Under the pieces are notes generated by a model, which was given only the letters and a program-made list of their open reading frames with translations, made no database searches and was not told the DNA's origin. Source: Lachnospiraceae bacterium UBA6403 (GTDB lineage: Bacteria; Bacillota; Clostridia; Lachnospirales; Lachnospiraceae). Taken from it: 62,652 bases of DNA. The stretch is taken from positions 1-62,652 of the forward strand of contig DJPV01000054.1 in NCBI GenBank assembly GCA_002437435.1. The letters are read 5' to 3'. Positions 45,346-55,500 of this stretch are shown here, one piece after another (the first letter of the stretch is position 1; the number at the start of each line of letters is the position of its first letter). The translations under genes and the position numbers were made by a program.

Positions 45346-46215
45346 ATGTATATAAATACCGGATATCTGAACCATTACTATCTTGATTTCAAAGACAAGC
45401 GCAGACCGCTCATCGTCGGAAGCTGCGGAATCTACCGCTTAAACAACGACCCGAAGATGCCTACCTACCGTCCTAAGGGCAGGCAGGACTACCAGATCAT
45501 CTATATCGCATCCGGGCTTGGACATTTTCATTTTGATAAGGCGGAGAATGAGACGATCGTTCCTGCCGGCAATATGGTGCTCTACCGTCCGAAGGAACTA
45601 CAGAAATATGAATATTATGGTGCAGACAAAACAGAGGTTTTCTGGATTCATTTCACCGGCTCCGATGTGAAGAATCTCCTGAGAAAATATGGATTTAAAG
45701 ATAACCAGAAAGTATTTCCTGTCGGTTCTTCTCTGGAATATGAACATATATTTAAACAGATCATTCTGGAACTGCAGCGTTGTCAGGATGATTATGAAGA
45801 AATGCTGGCTTTACTGCTGTCACGCCTTTTAATCGTATTCAAACGAGATCTGTCACGCGAACACATCCTGAAAAATGAATATCTGGATCGTGAAATGGAC
45901 TACGCTGTTTCTTACTTTAATGAAAACTACAATAAAGGCATCAGCATAGAACAATATGCTGAATCAAGAGGAATGAGTGTCAGTTGGTTCATACGGAATT
46001 TTAAGAAATACACAGGCATGACCCCGATGCAGTTCATCGTATCCCGCCGGATTAACAACGCCCAGCTTCTCTTAGAACAGACGAACTATTCCATAAATGA
46101 AATAGCCAAGATCGTAGGATATGATGATCAGTTATATTTCAGCCGATTGTTTCGAAAACAGAAGGGCTTCTCACCCTCTCAATACCGGAAAAGAGGGGTG
46201 GAGGCTGTAAAATAA
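45346..46215 (+). CDS. AraC-family transcriptional regulator
   Basis: A 289-residue regulator: cupin-like sugar-sensing domain at 1-150 (QIIYIASGLGHFHFDK, VPAGNMVLYRPKE) and a double helix-turn-helix at about 185-285 (GISIEQYAESRGMSVSWFIRNFKK, TNYSINEIAKIVGYDDQLYFSRLFRKQKGFSPSQYR, in short blocks). I start at 45346, where AAGGAG stands nine bases upstream. It is divergent from the dead lacZ gene, whose activator it probably was, and appears intact. Its last 45 bp overlap the end of the convergent HAD gene. Confidence 0.9.
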   Translation: MYINTGYLNHYYLDFKDKRRPLIVGSCGIYRLNNDPKMPTYRPKGRQDYQIIYIASGLGHFHFDKAENETIVPAGNMVLYRPKELQKYEYYGADKTEVFWIHFTGSDVKNLLRKYGFKDNQKVFPVGSSLEYEHIFKQIILELQRCQDDYEEMLALLLSRLLIVFKRDLSREHILKNEYLDREMDYAVSYFNENYNKGISIEQYAESRGMSVSWFIRNFKKYTGMTPMQFIVSRRINNAQLLLEQTNYSINEIAKIVGYDDQLYFSRLFRKQKGFSPSQYRKRGVEAVK

Positions 46216-46863
46216 AAACAGATATTTCTCTACTTCCGTCAACGAATCCAGAATAATATCCGACAACTCCTGCATCTCTTCCGTTACCGGTGCAAGATCC
46301 GGCACCATAATCGGATGCAATCCCGCTGCATATGCAGATCGAATACCATTATAGGAATCCTCTATGGCGTATGCCTGCTCCGGCATCACATGGATCTGTC
46401 TGCATGCTTCCAGATAGATATCCGGTTCCGGCTTGCTCCGTTTTACCATATCTCCGCAGATTACCCGATCGAAATACGGAAGGATACCCGCATCCCGAAG
46501 TTCCTGTTCAACAACTACCTTTCTGGTAGATGATGCCAGTGCAACCTTTCTTCCATTCTTCTTTAATGTCTGCAGCAGGCTGGTAACTCCCGGTTTCATC
46601 GGAAGCTTTCCTCCCGCCGCCTGCTCATGGAACAGTGCCGACATCTCTGCCTTGTATTCATCATAAGGGAAATCTGCTCCATACACCCCAAGCATCAGTT
46701 CTTTTGTCGCATCTTTATTCAGCCCCAGACATTTGTGACAGGTGTCTTCTATATTTTTGATTCCATATTTATCTGCAACGACCTGCCAACACTTTATAAC
46801 CAGCAGCTCTGAGTCGAATATAACCCCATCCATATCAAATATAACCGCTTCAAATCGTTTCAA
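46171..46863 (-). CDS. HAD hydrolase, beta-phosphoglucomutase-like
   Basis: A 230-residue HAD phosphatase with a helical cap. Motif I is IFDMDGVIFDSE, motif II LASSTRKVV, motif III Lys in KRSKPEPDIY, motif IV AIEDSYNGI. The cap region GLNKDATKELML corresponds to substrate selection. It could be a sugar-phosphate phosphatase or phosphomutase; motifs do not decide. Its ATG overlaps the antitoxin gene stop by 4 bp, so the two are translated together. The C-terminal 20 residues (FLFYSLHPSFPV) overlap the AraC gene and are atypical, perhaps a gained extension. Confidence 0.85.
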   Translation of the reverse strand: MKRFEAVIFDMDGVIFDSELLVIKCWQVVADKYGIKNIEDTCHKCLGLNKDATKELMLGVYGADFPYDEYKAEMSALFHEQAAGGKLPMKPGVTSLLQTLKKNGRKVALASSTRKVVVEQELRDAGILPYFDRVICGDMVKRSKPEPDIYLEACRQIHVMPEQAYAIEDSYNGIRSAYAAGLHPIMVPDLAPVTEEMQELSDIILDSLTEVEKYLFLFYSLHPSFPVLRG

Positions 46864-47180
46864 TCACGCACCCCCAATTCTTTCTCAAGATCATCTGCAT
46901 CAATCCAGCCTTCCGCATCCGCACGAGCTTCTGCACGTTTCAAATCAAGCATTATCATAGCCAACGCCTGTTCCTTTAACGCCTCCTTACTGTTCGTAGT
47001 CACGATAAATGGCAAACCTTCGACATTCAAGGACTGTTGAATAAATGTATTAAAAGCATCTGTCAGTGTCATACCTGTTTTTGCATAAATATCTTCAACG
47101 GCTCTCTTTATCTCAGAATTCATTCTCACCTGAAAGGTCGAATCCTTTGATGCCATTGCAACATTTAAATTTGTATTCAT
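46860..47180 (-). CDS. RelB/DinJ-family antitoxin without a toxin gene
   Basis: A 106-residue protein: ribbon-helix-helix part (STFQVRMNSEIKRAVEDIY, GMTLTDAFNTFIQQSLNV) and the DinJ-type end of the domain (EGLPFIV). I start at ATG 47180 since AAGGTG lies six bases upstream; 54 residues of open frame upstream are excluded. No RelE or YafQ toxin follows. Instead it overlaps a HAD phosphatase gene by 4 bp, an unusual partner. It may be a leftover antitoxin, an anti-addiction module, or a regulator of the HAD gene. Confidence 0.8.
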   Translation of the reverse strand: MNTNLNVAMASKDSTFQVRMNSEIKRAVEDIYAKTGMTLTDAFNTFIQQSLNVEGLPFIVTTNSKEALKEQALAMIMLDLKRAEARADAEGWIDADDLEKELGVRD

Positions 47181-47295
47181 ATCATACACCTTCTTTGCTT
47201 CAACATACATATCACAGCTTTTATCGTATGTCAATACATTGTCATTACATATTAAATTTAATAATACATGATGTAAATTTTCCAGTAACACAACA

Positions 47296-47340
47296 AAAAG
47301 ACAGACAAATATGTAAATCCTACATACTTGTCTGTCTTTC
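47296..47340 (-). terminator. Terminator of the secDF operon
   Basis: AAAGACAGACAAGTATGTA pairs with its near complement around a short loop, followed by five T on the minus strand. It begins 20 bp past the secDF stop. Confidence 0.88.
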
Positions 47341-47360
47341 ATTCTATCAATGACAGCTAA

Positions 47361-49604
47361 TTACTGCGCCTTTGCTGTTTTCTTCTTCTCTACTGTTTTC
47401 TTGTTATTCTTGCCATTTGCAGCATCCTTCTTCTTACCAAAACCGGTCTTGAAGTAGTACCACAGTGGGCCTGTTACACAGATAGAAGAATAAGCACCGA
47501 TTACGACACCAGCCATCAGAGTAAATGCGAACTCTTTGATCGCTGCTACACCCATTACATATAATACGAAGATCGTAACAAATGTTGTTAAGGATGTATA
47601 GATATTTCTGGTGATCGTCTGGTTAATACTTAAGTTAACGATCTGCTTGTAATCTTTCTTTGTTCCTGCATTTGCAATGTTCTCACGGATACGGTCGAAT
47701 ACGATGATCGTCGCATTGATCGAGTAACCGAAGATCGTCAGCATACATGCGATACAGGTATTACCAACGGATAACCGAAGTAAAATGTACAGAACAAATA
47801 CCATAGCTACATCGTGGCAGAGGGCTAATACCGCACTCACACCAAACTTCACATCCTTGAAACGGATTACAATGTAGATCAGCATCAGAACAGCTGCAAG
47901 TGCTACAGAAAGGAATGCATCCCTTGTCATGTCGCTGCTGGCTGAACCACTGATATTATCGGAATTTGTTACTGTTGCACCGAGCTTCTCACTGAGTGCA
48001 TCTGTTACCTTTGTCAACTGCGAATCATCACCCTGAGTTGTAAGCTCTGTGGTCTTGAATACGATCTCATTTGTACCGGAGACTGTCTGTACTGAGATAT
48101 CAGCCTCACTGATGCCTGCTGCCTCAGCGATAACAGGAACGATATCCTGCTCTGCCTCAGATAATGAATATGCTTTGTCAAATTCTGCTGTGATAGAAGT
48201 ACCACCTGCAAAATCAATACTTAAGTTCAATGCGCTTCCCTTTGTCTTTGCAAAGATTGGCATGAAACAGAAGCCGATCACGATGACAAGGACAGAAACA
48301 ATAATACAATATTTACCACCCTTTACGAAGTTGACCTTACCAGGCTCTTTTGCCTTGCCAAAGAATTTCACATCATTTACGCCAAGTGTAACAAGTGCGT
48401 TTAACACAAGCTGCGAAACAACAAGTGCTGTGAATACGGATAATACAATACCGATTGCCAGCGTGATCGCAAATCCCTTGATCGTACCGGTTCCGAAGAT
48501 ACCAAGCACAAGTGCTGCGATCAGGGTTGTTACGTTACCATCGATGATCGCTGATAACGCGTTATGGAATCCGGCTTTTACAGACTGCTTAACAGAAGCG
48601 CCTGTTGCCAGTTCTTCTTTAATACGTGTAAAGATAACGACGTTCGCATCGACCGCCATACCTACGGAAAGGATGATACCTGCAAGACCCGGAAGTGTAA
48701 GTGTAACATTGAACAGGTTCATAACAAGTAAGATCATAAATGTATAAAGTGTCAGTGATAATGATGCGATCAAACCTGGAATTCTGAATACGCAGATCAT
48801 GATAATGAAGATACAGATAATACCAATGATACCTGCTTTGATCGTTGTTGATACTGCTTCTGAACCAAGAGTTGCTCCAACGATGTTAGAACGTACCTGC
48901 TTCAGTGTCAATGGCAATGCACCGATACGGATCGTAGTAGCAAGGCTGTCTGCTTCTTCATATGTTGAGATGCTGTTGATTACAGCATTTCCATCTGTAA
49001 TTGCCTGCTGTACAGTTGGTGCACTTACAACTTCTCCATCATATACAATGTAGACGATCTTTCCTACATTTGCTGATGTTACATCTGCAAATTTCTTAGC
49101 ACCATCTGTTGTGAAAGATAACTGTACCTCATTATCATCACCGGTTTCAGTTGAATTGATTCTGGCATCTGCACCCTTAATATCATCACCGGTAAGAGCC
49201 GGAGTATAATCTTTACCCTGTGACCATAATTCATAATTCTCAGGATCTAAGAACTCTAACTTACCTTCGATACTCAGGTCTTCCAGAATTGCATCCGCAT
49301 CTGTTACACCCGGAATCTCAGCAGTGATCTTGCCATTTCCCTCTGAATATACGTTATGCTCTGTTGTATGGGAATCAATACGTTTCTGCAGCTTATAGAT
49401 CGTATCCTGAACATCTGCATCACTGTAATCCTCATCCTGAATCTCATACGTTACGCTTAAGCCACCCTTCAGATCAAGTCCAAGGCTGATATACTTTGCT
49501 TTTCCTCTGTCGCCTACACCAAACAATGCAACGTAGATGGAACCCGCAAGTACAAGCAGAAACAGGACTAATACCCATATGGCTTTTTTTCTTGCTTTCT
49601 TCAT
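47361..49604 (-). CDS. secDF: Protein translocase SecDF (fused)
   Basis: A 747-residue fusion of SecD and SecF, a twelve-helix membrane protein that uses the proton gradient to help pull proteins through the Sec channel. SecD part: LGLDLKGGLSVTYEI, the P1 periplasmic domain (VTDADAILEDLSIEGKLEF), AGIILSVGMAVDANVVIFTRIKEE. SecF part: SIDFAGGTSITAEF, then FGYSINATIIVFDRIREN. Both conserved Asp/Arg pairs of helices 4 and 10 are present. It starts 20 bp after the SCIFF maturase gene and is in its operon, a common clostridial arrangement. Confidence 0.95.
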   Translation of the reverse strand: MKKARKKAIWVLVLFLLVLAGSIYVALFGVGDRGKAKYISLGLDLKGGLSVTYEIQDEDYSDADVQDTIYKLQKRIDSHTTEHNVYSEGNGKITAEIPGVTDADAILEDLSIEGKLEFLDPENYELWSQGKDYTPALTGDDIKGADARINSTETGDDNEVQLSFTTDGAKKFADVTSANVGKIVYIVYDGEVVSAPTVQQAITDGNAVINSISTYEEADSLATTIRIGALPLTLKQVRSNIVGATLGSEAVSTTIKAGIIGIICIFIIMICVFRIPGLIASLSLTLYTFMILLVMNLFNVTLTLPGLAGIILSVGMAVDANVVIFTRIKEELATGASVKQSVKAGFHNALSAIIDGNVTTLIAALVLGIFGTGTIKGFAITLAIGIVLSVFTALVVSQLVLNALVTLGVNDVKFFGKAKEPGKVNFVKGGKYCIIVSVLVIVIGFCFMPIFAKTKGSALNLSIDFAGGTSITAEFDKAYSLSEAEQDIVPVIAEAAGISEADISVQTVSGTNEIVFKTTELTTQGDDSQLTKVTDALSEKLGATVTNSDNISGSASSDMTRDAFLSVALAAVLMLIYIVIRFKDVKFGVSAVLALCHDVAMVFVLYILLRLSVGNTCIACMLTIFGYSINATIIVFDRIRENIANAGTKKDYKQIVNLSINQTITRNIYTSLTTFVTIFVLYVMGVAAIKEFAFTLMAGVVIGAYSSICVTGPLWYYFKTGFGKKKDAANGKNNKKTVEKKKTAKAQ

Positions 49605-49624
49605 CTTGTTTACCTTTGTCCTCC

Positions 49625-50989
49625 TTATTGATTTTCTTCTTCATCTGCTAATGCGGCTTTGATCATGATCGCACATTCGATACGCTTCTTCTGAAGCTCA
49701 CATCCGATATCATACGCATCAAATATATTTCCATGGAATTTATATGAGTTCGCCGCACAGCCACCGCTGCAATAGAATCTTGCAAAGCAATCCTTACACT
49801 TGTCCTTTGCATAGACATTGCAGAGCTTAAACTCATCAACAAGTTCCGGCTTCGTAATACCTTCATTTACATTTCCGATGCAGAACCCATCCTCACCAAC
49901 AAACTGATGGCACGGATAGAGATCGCCCCATGGTGTAACTGACAGATATTCTGTACCTGAACCACACCCCGACAGACGTTTGGCCACACATGGTCCCCCT
50001 GTCAAATCTATCATAAAGTGGAAGAAATTGAATCCCCTTCCTTCTTTATGTCTCTTGATCATCTCTTTTGCAAGGATATCATACTGATCTAACAGATATG
50101 GGATATCCTCCTCCTTTATCGCATAAGGCTCGTCCGGCAGAGATACAACCGGTTCAATGGAGATCTGGTCAAATCCAAGATCTGCCATGTGCAATACATC
50201 CTTTGAAAAATCCAGATTGTTATGCGTATAAGTGCCTCTTACATAATAGCTCTTTCCGGCACGCTTCTTCGCAAATTCCTGAAACTTTGGAAGTAACAGA
50301 TCATAGCTTCCTTTTCCATTTCTGGTCGGGCGCATGTAATCATGGATCTCTTTTCTTCCGTCGATGGATAATACGACATTTGCCATCTCTTTATTGGCAA
50401 ATTCCATTACCTCATCATTTAGCAGCACACCGTTTGTTGTCAGTGTGAAACGGAATTTCTTATTATGCGTTTTCTCCAGGCTTCTTCCATATCGAACGGT
50501 CTCTTTTACAACATCCCAGTTCATTAGTGGCTCGCCGCCGAAGAAGTCAACCTCAAGATTCACACGGTTACCGGAATTGGCAACGAGGAAATCCAGAGAT
50601 TTCTTTGCTATGTCAAGTGGCATCAGACCTCTGTCGCCCTTGTACTCACCTTCTCCTGCAAAGCAGTATCTGCATGCAAGATTACAGTCATGTGCAATAT
50701 TGATACACAGAGCCTTTACCACTGTTTTTCTCTTTTTAAAATCAATGATATAATCTTTGAATATGTCTTCTGTAAATAGTGTTCCGTCTTCTACCAGGCC
50801 GGTTACCTCGTCATAGGCTTCCGATACTTCATCCTTGTCATAGGATGGCAGTAATTCTATCACCTGCTCTTTTGTATGATTTTCGTAATTTGCAATAATA
50901 TCATACACAAGGTCATCCACTACGTGAACAGACCCACTACATACATCAAGTACGATATTATATCCATTACTCTTGTACTGATGTACCAT
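49625..50989 (-). CDS. scfB: SCIFF peptide maturase, radical SAM/SPASM
   Basis: A 454-residue radical SAM enzyme (TIGR03974) that makes thioether cross-links in the SCIFF peptide. An N-terminal RiPP recognition part (1-95) precedes the radical SAM cluster motif CNLACRYC (about 105-112). The C-terminal SPASM domain has the further cysteines CGSGTEYLSVTPWGDLYPC, CKDCFARFYCSGGC and a last CELQKK. All cluster ligands are present. It follows its precursor gene by 102 bp with a hairpin between, and precedes secDF. GGGAG is before the ATG. Confidence 0.93.
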   Translation of the reverse strand: MVHQYKSNGYNIVLDVCSGSVHVVDDLVYDIIANYENHTKEQVIELLPSYDKDEVSEAYDEVTGLVEDGTLFTEDIFKDYIIDFKKRKTVVKALCINIAHDCNLACRYCFAGEGEYKGDRGLMPLDIAKKSLDFLVANSGNRVNLEVDFFGGEPLMNWDVVKETVRYGRSLEKTHNKKFRFTLTTNGVLLNDEVMEFANKEMANVVLSIDGRKEIHDYMRPTRNGKGSYDLLLPKFQEFAKKRAGKSYYVRGTYTHNNLDFSKDVLHMADLGFDQISIEPVVSLPDEPYAIKEEDIPYLLDQYDILAKEMIKRHKEGRGFNFFHFMIDLTGGPCVAKRLSGCGSGTEYLSVTPWGDLYPCHQFVGEDGFCIGNVNEGITKPELVDEFKLCNVYAKDKCKDCFARFYCSGGCAANSYKFHGNIFDAYDIGCELQKKRIECAIMIKAALADEEENQ

Positions 50990-51032
50990 ACAAATTCTCC
51001 CATCTTGTGAATTAATTTTCTGACACGCAACG

Positions 51033-51066
51033 AAAGAGGACTGTCATTTGTTTGACGGTCCCCTTT
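51033..51066 (-). promoter_or_regulatory. Hairpin between SCIFF precursor and maturase genes
   Basis: AAAG-GGGAC-GTCA pairs with TGAC-GTCC-CTTT (minus strand) with a 6-nt loop; the run that follows is CTCTTTCG, a weak terminator tail. In RiPP loci such hairpins often let precursor message outnumber maturase message. Confidence 0.65.
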
Positions 51067-51091
51067 GTGGTTGTCTGTCTACAATGATCTC

Positions 51092-51241
51092 TTACTTGTT
51101 CTCAGCATTCTCACAGCTCTGATTTCCAACTGTGCATGATGTCTTACAAGCTGACTGACATGATGTCTGGCATTCGCCGCATCCGCCCTTAACCATTGTA
51201 TTCTTCATTGTTCTGTTTGTGAGTGTCTTTATTCTCTTCAT
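51092..51241 (-). CDS. scfA: SCIFF ribosomal peptide precursor
   Basis: A 49-residue precursor of the six-cysteines-in-forty-five family (TIGR03973). A basic leader (MKRIKTLTNRTMKNTM) is followed by the core VKGGCGECQTSCQSAC then KTSCTVGNQSC, with cysteines at 21, 24, 28, 32, 36 and 43, and a short tail ENAENK. AAGGAG precedes the ATG. The adjacent radical SAM maturase will join Cys to a nearby Thr or Ser carbon. The peptide is nearly universal in Clostridia; its role there is still unclear. It was too short for simple gene finders. Confidence 0.95.
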   Translation of the reverse strand: MKRIKTLTNRTMKNTMVKGGCGECQTSCQSACKTSCTVGNQSCENAENK

Positions 51242-51327
51242 AGGTACACTTCTCCTTTTTATGTCATATAGCGAAATTATAACACAACATGCTTTAAAGT
51301 CAAAGTATTTTTACGAAAAACTTGTCT

Positions 51328-51690
51328 CTAACCCAGCATTCCACCAAGCATTCCGGCTGCCAGACACAGGATCACATTCGTAAGTGTGCCTCCGGCAGAG
51401 ATATGGATCGTTCCATTCATAATGAAGGAAACAATGCCGATCACCAGTACATAACACACTCCGAGCATCAATCCCCAGATGTACTTTTGCTCCTTCACCA
51501 TCTTCCCGGTAAGGAAACCGCCAAGGAATACAGAGATACCATGAATGATAATAATACTCAGATGAATGGCTGTCTCACCCAGTCCCAGCTTGTACATAAG
51601 GAGTGCCGTTATAAGCAGCAGGATCGCCGTTATTATGTAAGATACCGCCAGTGCCTTTAACAGGCTGAAAATTTTCTGTCCTGTAATCAT
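51328..51690 (-). CDS. TIGR04086-family membrane protein (YrzE-like)
   Basis: A 120-residue protein with four hydrophobic helices (AVSYIITAILLLITALLMY, HLSIIIIHGISVFLGGFLTG, IWGLMLGVCYVLVIGIVSFI, NVILCLAAGMLGGMLG). The pattern matches the TIGR04086 family, found in Firmicutes near SCIFF or yajC-secDF genes. I start at ATG 51690 because CAGGAGG lies seven bases upstream. It is just upstream of scfA and may share its transcript. Function unknown; context points to the membrane and protein export. Confidence 0.75.
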   Translation of the reverse strand: MITGQKIFSLLKALAVSYIITAILLLITALLMYKLGLGETAIHLSIIIIHGISVFLGGFLTGKMVKEQKYIWGLMLGVCYVLVIGIVSFIMNGTIHISAGGTLTNVILCLAAGMLGGMLG

Positions 51691-51803
51691 AGAAAAACCT
51701 CCTGACACTACTATATGCCAGAAGGTTTTCTTTCATTCCATAGATCATTCTCTATTCTGATATATCAATCATTCTCAAATATCATTTTCGAAGTCAAACT
51801 GCT

Positions 51804-52463
51804 TCATCGGTCTTCAAATAATTCCGTCAGTTCAAATATATCGTTGCTGATACGGTCTGCTTTCTTCTTCGTCTCCTCATCCGGCTGGATCAGATCGATC
51901 ACCATAAGGGTATACAATCCTGCATCATGGGAAGCTGTCACACCGTTAATGGAATCCTCCACGCCGACTGTCTCCTCCGGCTTCGTACCAAGCTTCTCGC
52001 AGGCTTTCAGATAGATATCCGGGTATGGTTTTCCACGCTCGATATCATCCCCACAGATCACATCATCAAAATACGGAAGCAGCCCGCTTCGAACCAGCTT
52101 ATCCTCTGCCCGTTCCCGGTCTGTCGAGGTCGCAACTGCCATCTTGATCCCTCTTGCCTTTAAAGTCTTTAATGTCTCGATCACGCCATGCTTTAATTCG
52201 ATACCATGCTCATTCAGATAGTTCTCAAACATATCAACCGTACGCTGTCTGAAGGTCAGATAATCAAAATCTTCTCCCATCTTTTCCTTCATCACATGCG
52301 CATTTGTCTTCTTTGTTCCGCCTGCCAGCCTGTCACAGATCTTCGACATCTCATCCTCCGGGATTCCGATGGACAATCCGTTTTTCAGCCAGCACATTCT
52401 GTATACTTTCTCGGAATCGATCAGGACTCCATCCATATCAAATGCTACTGCTTTTAATGCCAT
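51804..52463 (-). CDS. HAD hydrolase, beta-phosphoglucomutase-like (second copy)
   Basis: A 219-residue HAD phosphatase with helical cap: motif I AFDMDGVLIDSE, motif II VATSTDRER, motif III Lys in RGKPYPDIY, motif IV GVEDSINGV. It is related to the HAD gene at 46171 but the cap differs (CDRLAGGTKKTNAHVM). I start at ATG 52463 with GAGGTGA upstream; a GTG three codons earlier is less good. The terminator of the giant surface protein gene lies between them, so it has its own promoter. Substrate probably a sugar phosphate. Confidence 0.88.
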   Translation of the reverse strand: MALKAVAFDMDGVLIDSEKVYRMCWLKNGLSIGIPEDEMSKICDRLAGGTKKTNAHVMKEKMGEDFDYLTFRQRTVDMFENYLNEHGIELKHGVIETLKTLKARGIKMAVATSTDRERAEDKLVRSGLLPYFDDVICGDDIERGKPYPDIYLKACEKLGTKPEETVGVEDSINGVTASHDAGLYTLMVIDLIQPDEETKKKADRISNDIFELTELFEDR

Positions 52464-52482
52464 ACATGTCACCTCATTGAAA

Positions 52483-52505
52483 GACCACGCCTGTTCGGGC
52501 GTGGT
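52483..52505 (-). terminator. Terminator of the kinase-surface protein operon
   Basis: GACCACGCC and GGCGTGGTC form a 9-bp GC-rich stem with a 5-nt loop, followed by TTTC on the minus strand. It lies 20 bp past the stop of the giant Ig-repeat gene. Confidence 0.8.
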
Positions 52506-52524
52506 CCCTTTCTTTCTATATCTT

Positions 52525-55500
52525 TTACTGCTGTGCTTTCTTACGCTTTCTGAGTATGATCCAGATTATAATTCCTGCAAGAATAAGAATTGCAAGAACG
52601 ATCAGGATGATAACAATCGGCGAAAGCTTCTGTCTTAACTGGAAGGAGAATACTTCTCCTGTCTCATCATCAAAGGTTGATGATACATTACCGGCTGCAT
52701 CTGTTGCTGTTACCTTCACTTCATATTTTCCATAATCAGCCACCTGGAAATCATATGAATTTGTATCCTTATACAGTGTCGGATCAACAGTATTTCCATT
52801 GATTACGATCTCTGTGATCGTATCATCCGGATCTTCCAGTCCGATCGACATTGTAAATGGATTTCTTACAACACTCTTATCATCTACACCACTGATAATG
52901 ATTCGAGGTGCAGTTCCGTCATAAGTGAAGTCAAATGTATTCGTAGTCTTATGTCCGACTTCATCTGTTACTTCGATCGTCATCGTATGATATCCATCTG
53001 TCAGATCGGAGAAATCAACGAAGTCGATTCCATCCAGCTTAACATTTGCTGTAAATACAGAAGTATCATTTACGGTCCAGAATGCATCATAGCCCTTATC
53101 TTTGATATCGGAGAAATCGTTGCTGTTCAACAACAGATCTCCATTCTCATTTCTGCGGGCTGCAAAGCCTGCCATCTTCTCTGTATCCTCAATTGACGGC
53201 GGCGTATTATCTACCGTAAATGCCATGCTGTAATCTTTTGCCTTATTACCGATCGCATCCTGTGCAGAGATCTCAACCGTATAGACACCATCATCTTCAA
53301 ACCGCTGACTGCCTCTGCTGACTTCAGAACTGCTTCTGAAATTCTTAAAGTAGCTGGATGATACATCCTTGCCATCCTTATGAACCGTGATCGATACTTT
53401 ATTTGTTGCAAAGAATGTCTCTTTTACCTCCAGATTCATGTCTACATAGTCTTTTGAATCATCAGAAGCACCACCGACGATCTGGAATTCACTTATATTT
53501 GATCTCTTACTGTTTACTGCTGTTACGGACAACTCAGGTGCATTCTTATCCACCTTAAATGTCTTCGTTACGGCAGCCGCTGTATTGCCAGCCATATCCT
53601 TTGCGTTAAATGTGATCGTATACTCTCCATCTTCTGTAAAGGAATATGTCGCTGTATGTGGATTGCCACCTGAGAAATTACCTGTATTCAGTGTGGCTAC
53701 ATTTGTTGTTCCTGATCCATCTGTCTTCTTTGTGATGGTTGCCGTAATATCTGTACTGCCAAGAGAAGAACCATCATAAGAGAATGGGAACGCTTCATTT
53801 ACGGAAAGAGTTGCTGTACAATCCGTTGTCTGAGAATCTGCAACACCTGTAATCGACAGAACCGGTGCAGTCTTATCGATACGGAAGGTTACATTTTCTG
53901 CGATCTTCTTATTTCCGGCTTTATCTTCTGCTGATACAGAAATCTCATAATCACCTTCATCGGTAAATACAAGATCCGGCTTTGCGGAAGTAGATTTCCA
54001 GATTTCTTTTCTGTAATCTTTATTATATACAACTGCTCCCGAAGCATCCTTCCTTGTTACATGTACAATGTATTCTTTTCCCTTGTAGTTATCTGCAATA
54101 TTCACATTTAAGGCTACATTTCCGTTATTCAGCTTACTTACGGTCGCTATACCGATCGTTGGAGCTGACTTATCAACAACGAAGCTGACCTTATCTTCTG
54201 CAAGGTTTCCAAATGCATCCTCTGCTTTGATTCTCAGGTTGTAGATACCTTCTGCATTCCTCTTAACCTCAAATGTACCATCTGTACCATTTAAGACAAA
54301 TACATCGTCCGCATCTCCATTCACAGATTTATTCTTATCAGAAACTGTTATTTTATGCTTCTTTTCAAACTGCTCTTTTACATTGATCTTGAATCTTACA
54401 CCCTTGTTATAATATCCGTCATTTTCATCCGGATAAGGTGTGATCGTAATCTCCGGTGCTGTTCCATCGACCTTGAATCTGGATGCATCCTGATCGTAGA
54501 TCACTTCATTTCCAGCCTTATCTTTTCCGACTACTGTGAAATAATATGAACATGCCTTGCCATCCATCTCATCACAGTTAGCAGTTGCAGTCAGTTCATT
54601 TTCGCTGGTCTGCTTTACTTTGACGGTCTTCTTCTTATACTTTGTACCATTATAGTATTTATAATGCTGGATAACAGTGAAGTCATCCTTATCGAGTGCC
54701 TCGTTATCTGTAATGGTGATCGTAACCTCTGTACCTGTCGATAAACCATCTTCCGATACACCATCGATCTCTGTCTCCGGTCTTTCCTTGTCGATCGTGA
54801 ACTGCATCTCGGTTACTGCATCTTCATTGCCAGCTCCATCCACTGCGACAACTGTCCAGTCATAGAAGCCTGCCTTACTTGCCGAGAATTCAAATGTCTT
54901 CTCACACAGATCTCCAAGTGTAAATGTCTTGATCGCTTTCTTCTTATAATCAGAAGCCTTTGTTGCAAGATCATAATCCTCTGTATTCAGAAGATATACC
55001 ACTGTTCCAAGTGCAAACTGTTCTTTTACAGCTGCCTTGAATGTCACCTTATTATTGTAATAATAATCTTTTTCCTCTGATACAATATCAGGCGTTACTG
55101 ACAGCTCAGGGTTCATATCATCATAATAGAAAGTCTTGCTTGTCGTGCTTGAAACATTACCTGAATTATCTGTTGTTTCCACATAGAAATAATACTTCAT
55201 CGGCTTACCGTCAATAACCTCACAGGAATTAACAGTTGCCTTTGTTGTCTTAATATCTGTATTTTCTGAAAGGACAGTTAACTGTTCTTTTGTGCCGTCA
55301 TAGGTTTCATAATATTCAGTGATCTTTACCTTATCAGCACTGATTCCATAATCATCTTTTACATTGATCGTGATCGGATGTTTTGAATCATTTCTGTATA
55401 TTCCATTGTCAGGAATGCCGGTAAAGCTGATATCAGCAGGCTTTTCATCGATCACAAAATGACAGGTCGCTGTATTTACATTTCCGGCTTCATCATATGC

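Noticed and set aside
47181..47342. A 54-residue N-terminal extension of the orphan antitoxin
   Set aside because: It covers the promoter region, has no ribosome site and the family begins at the ATG at 47180.
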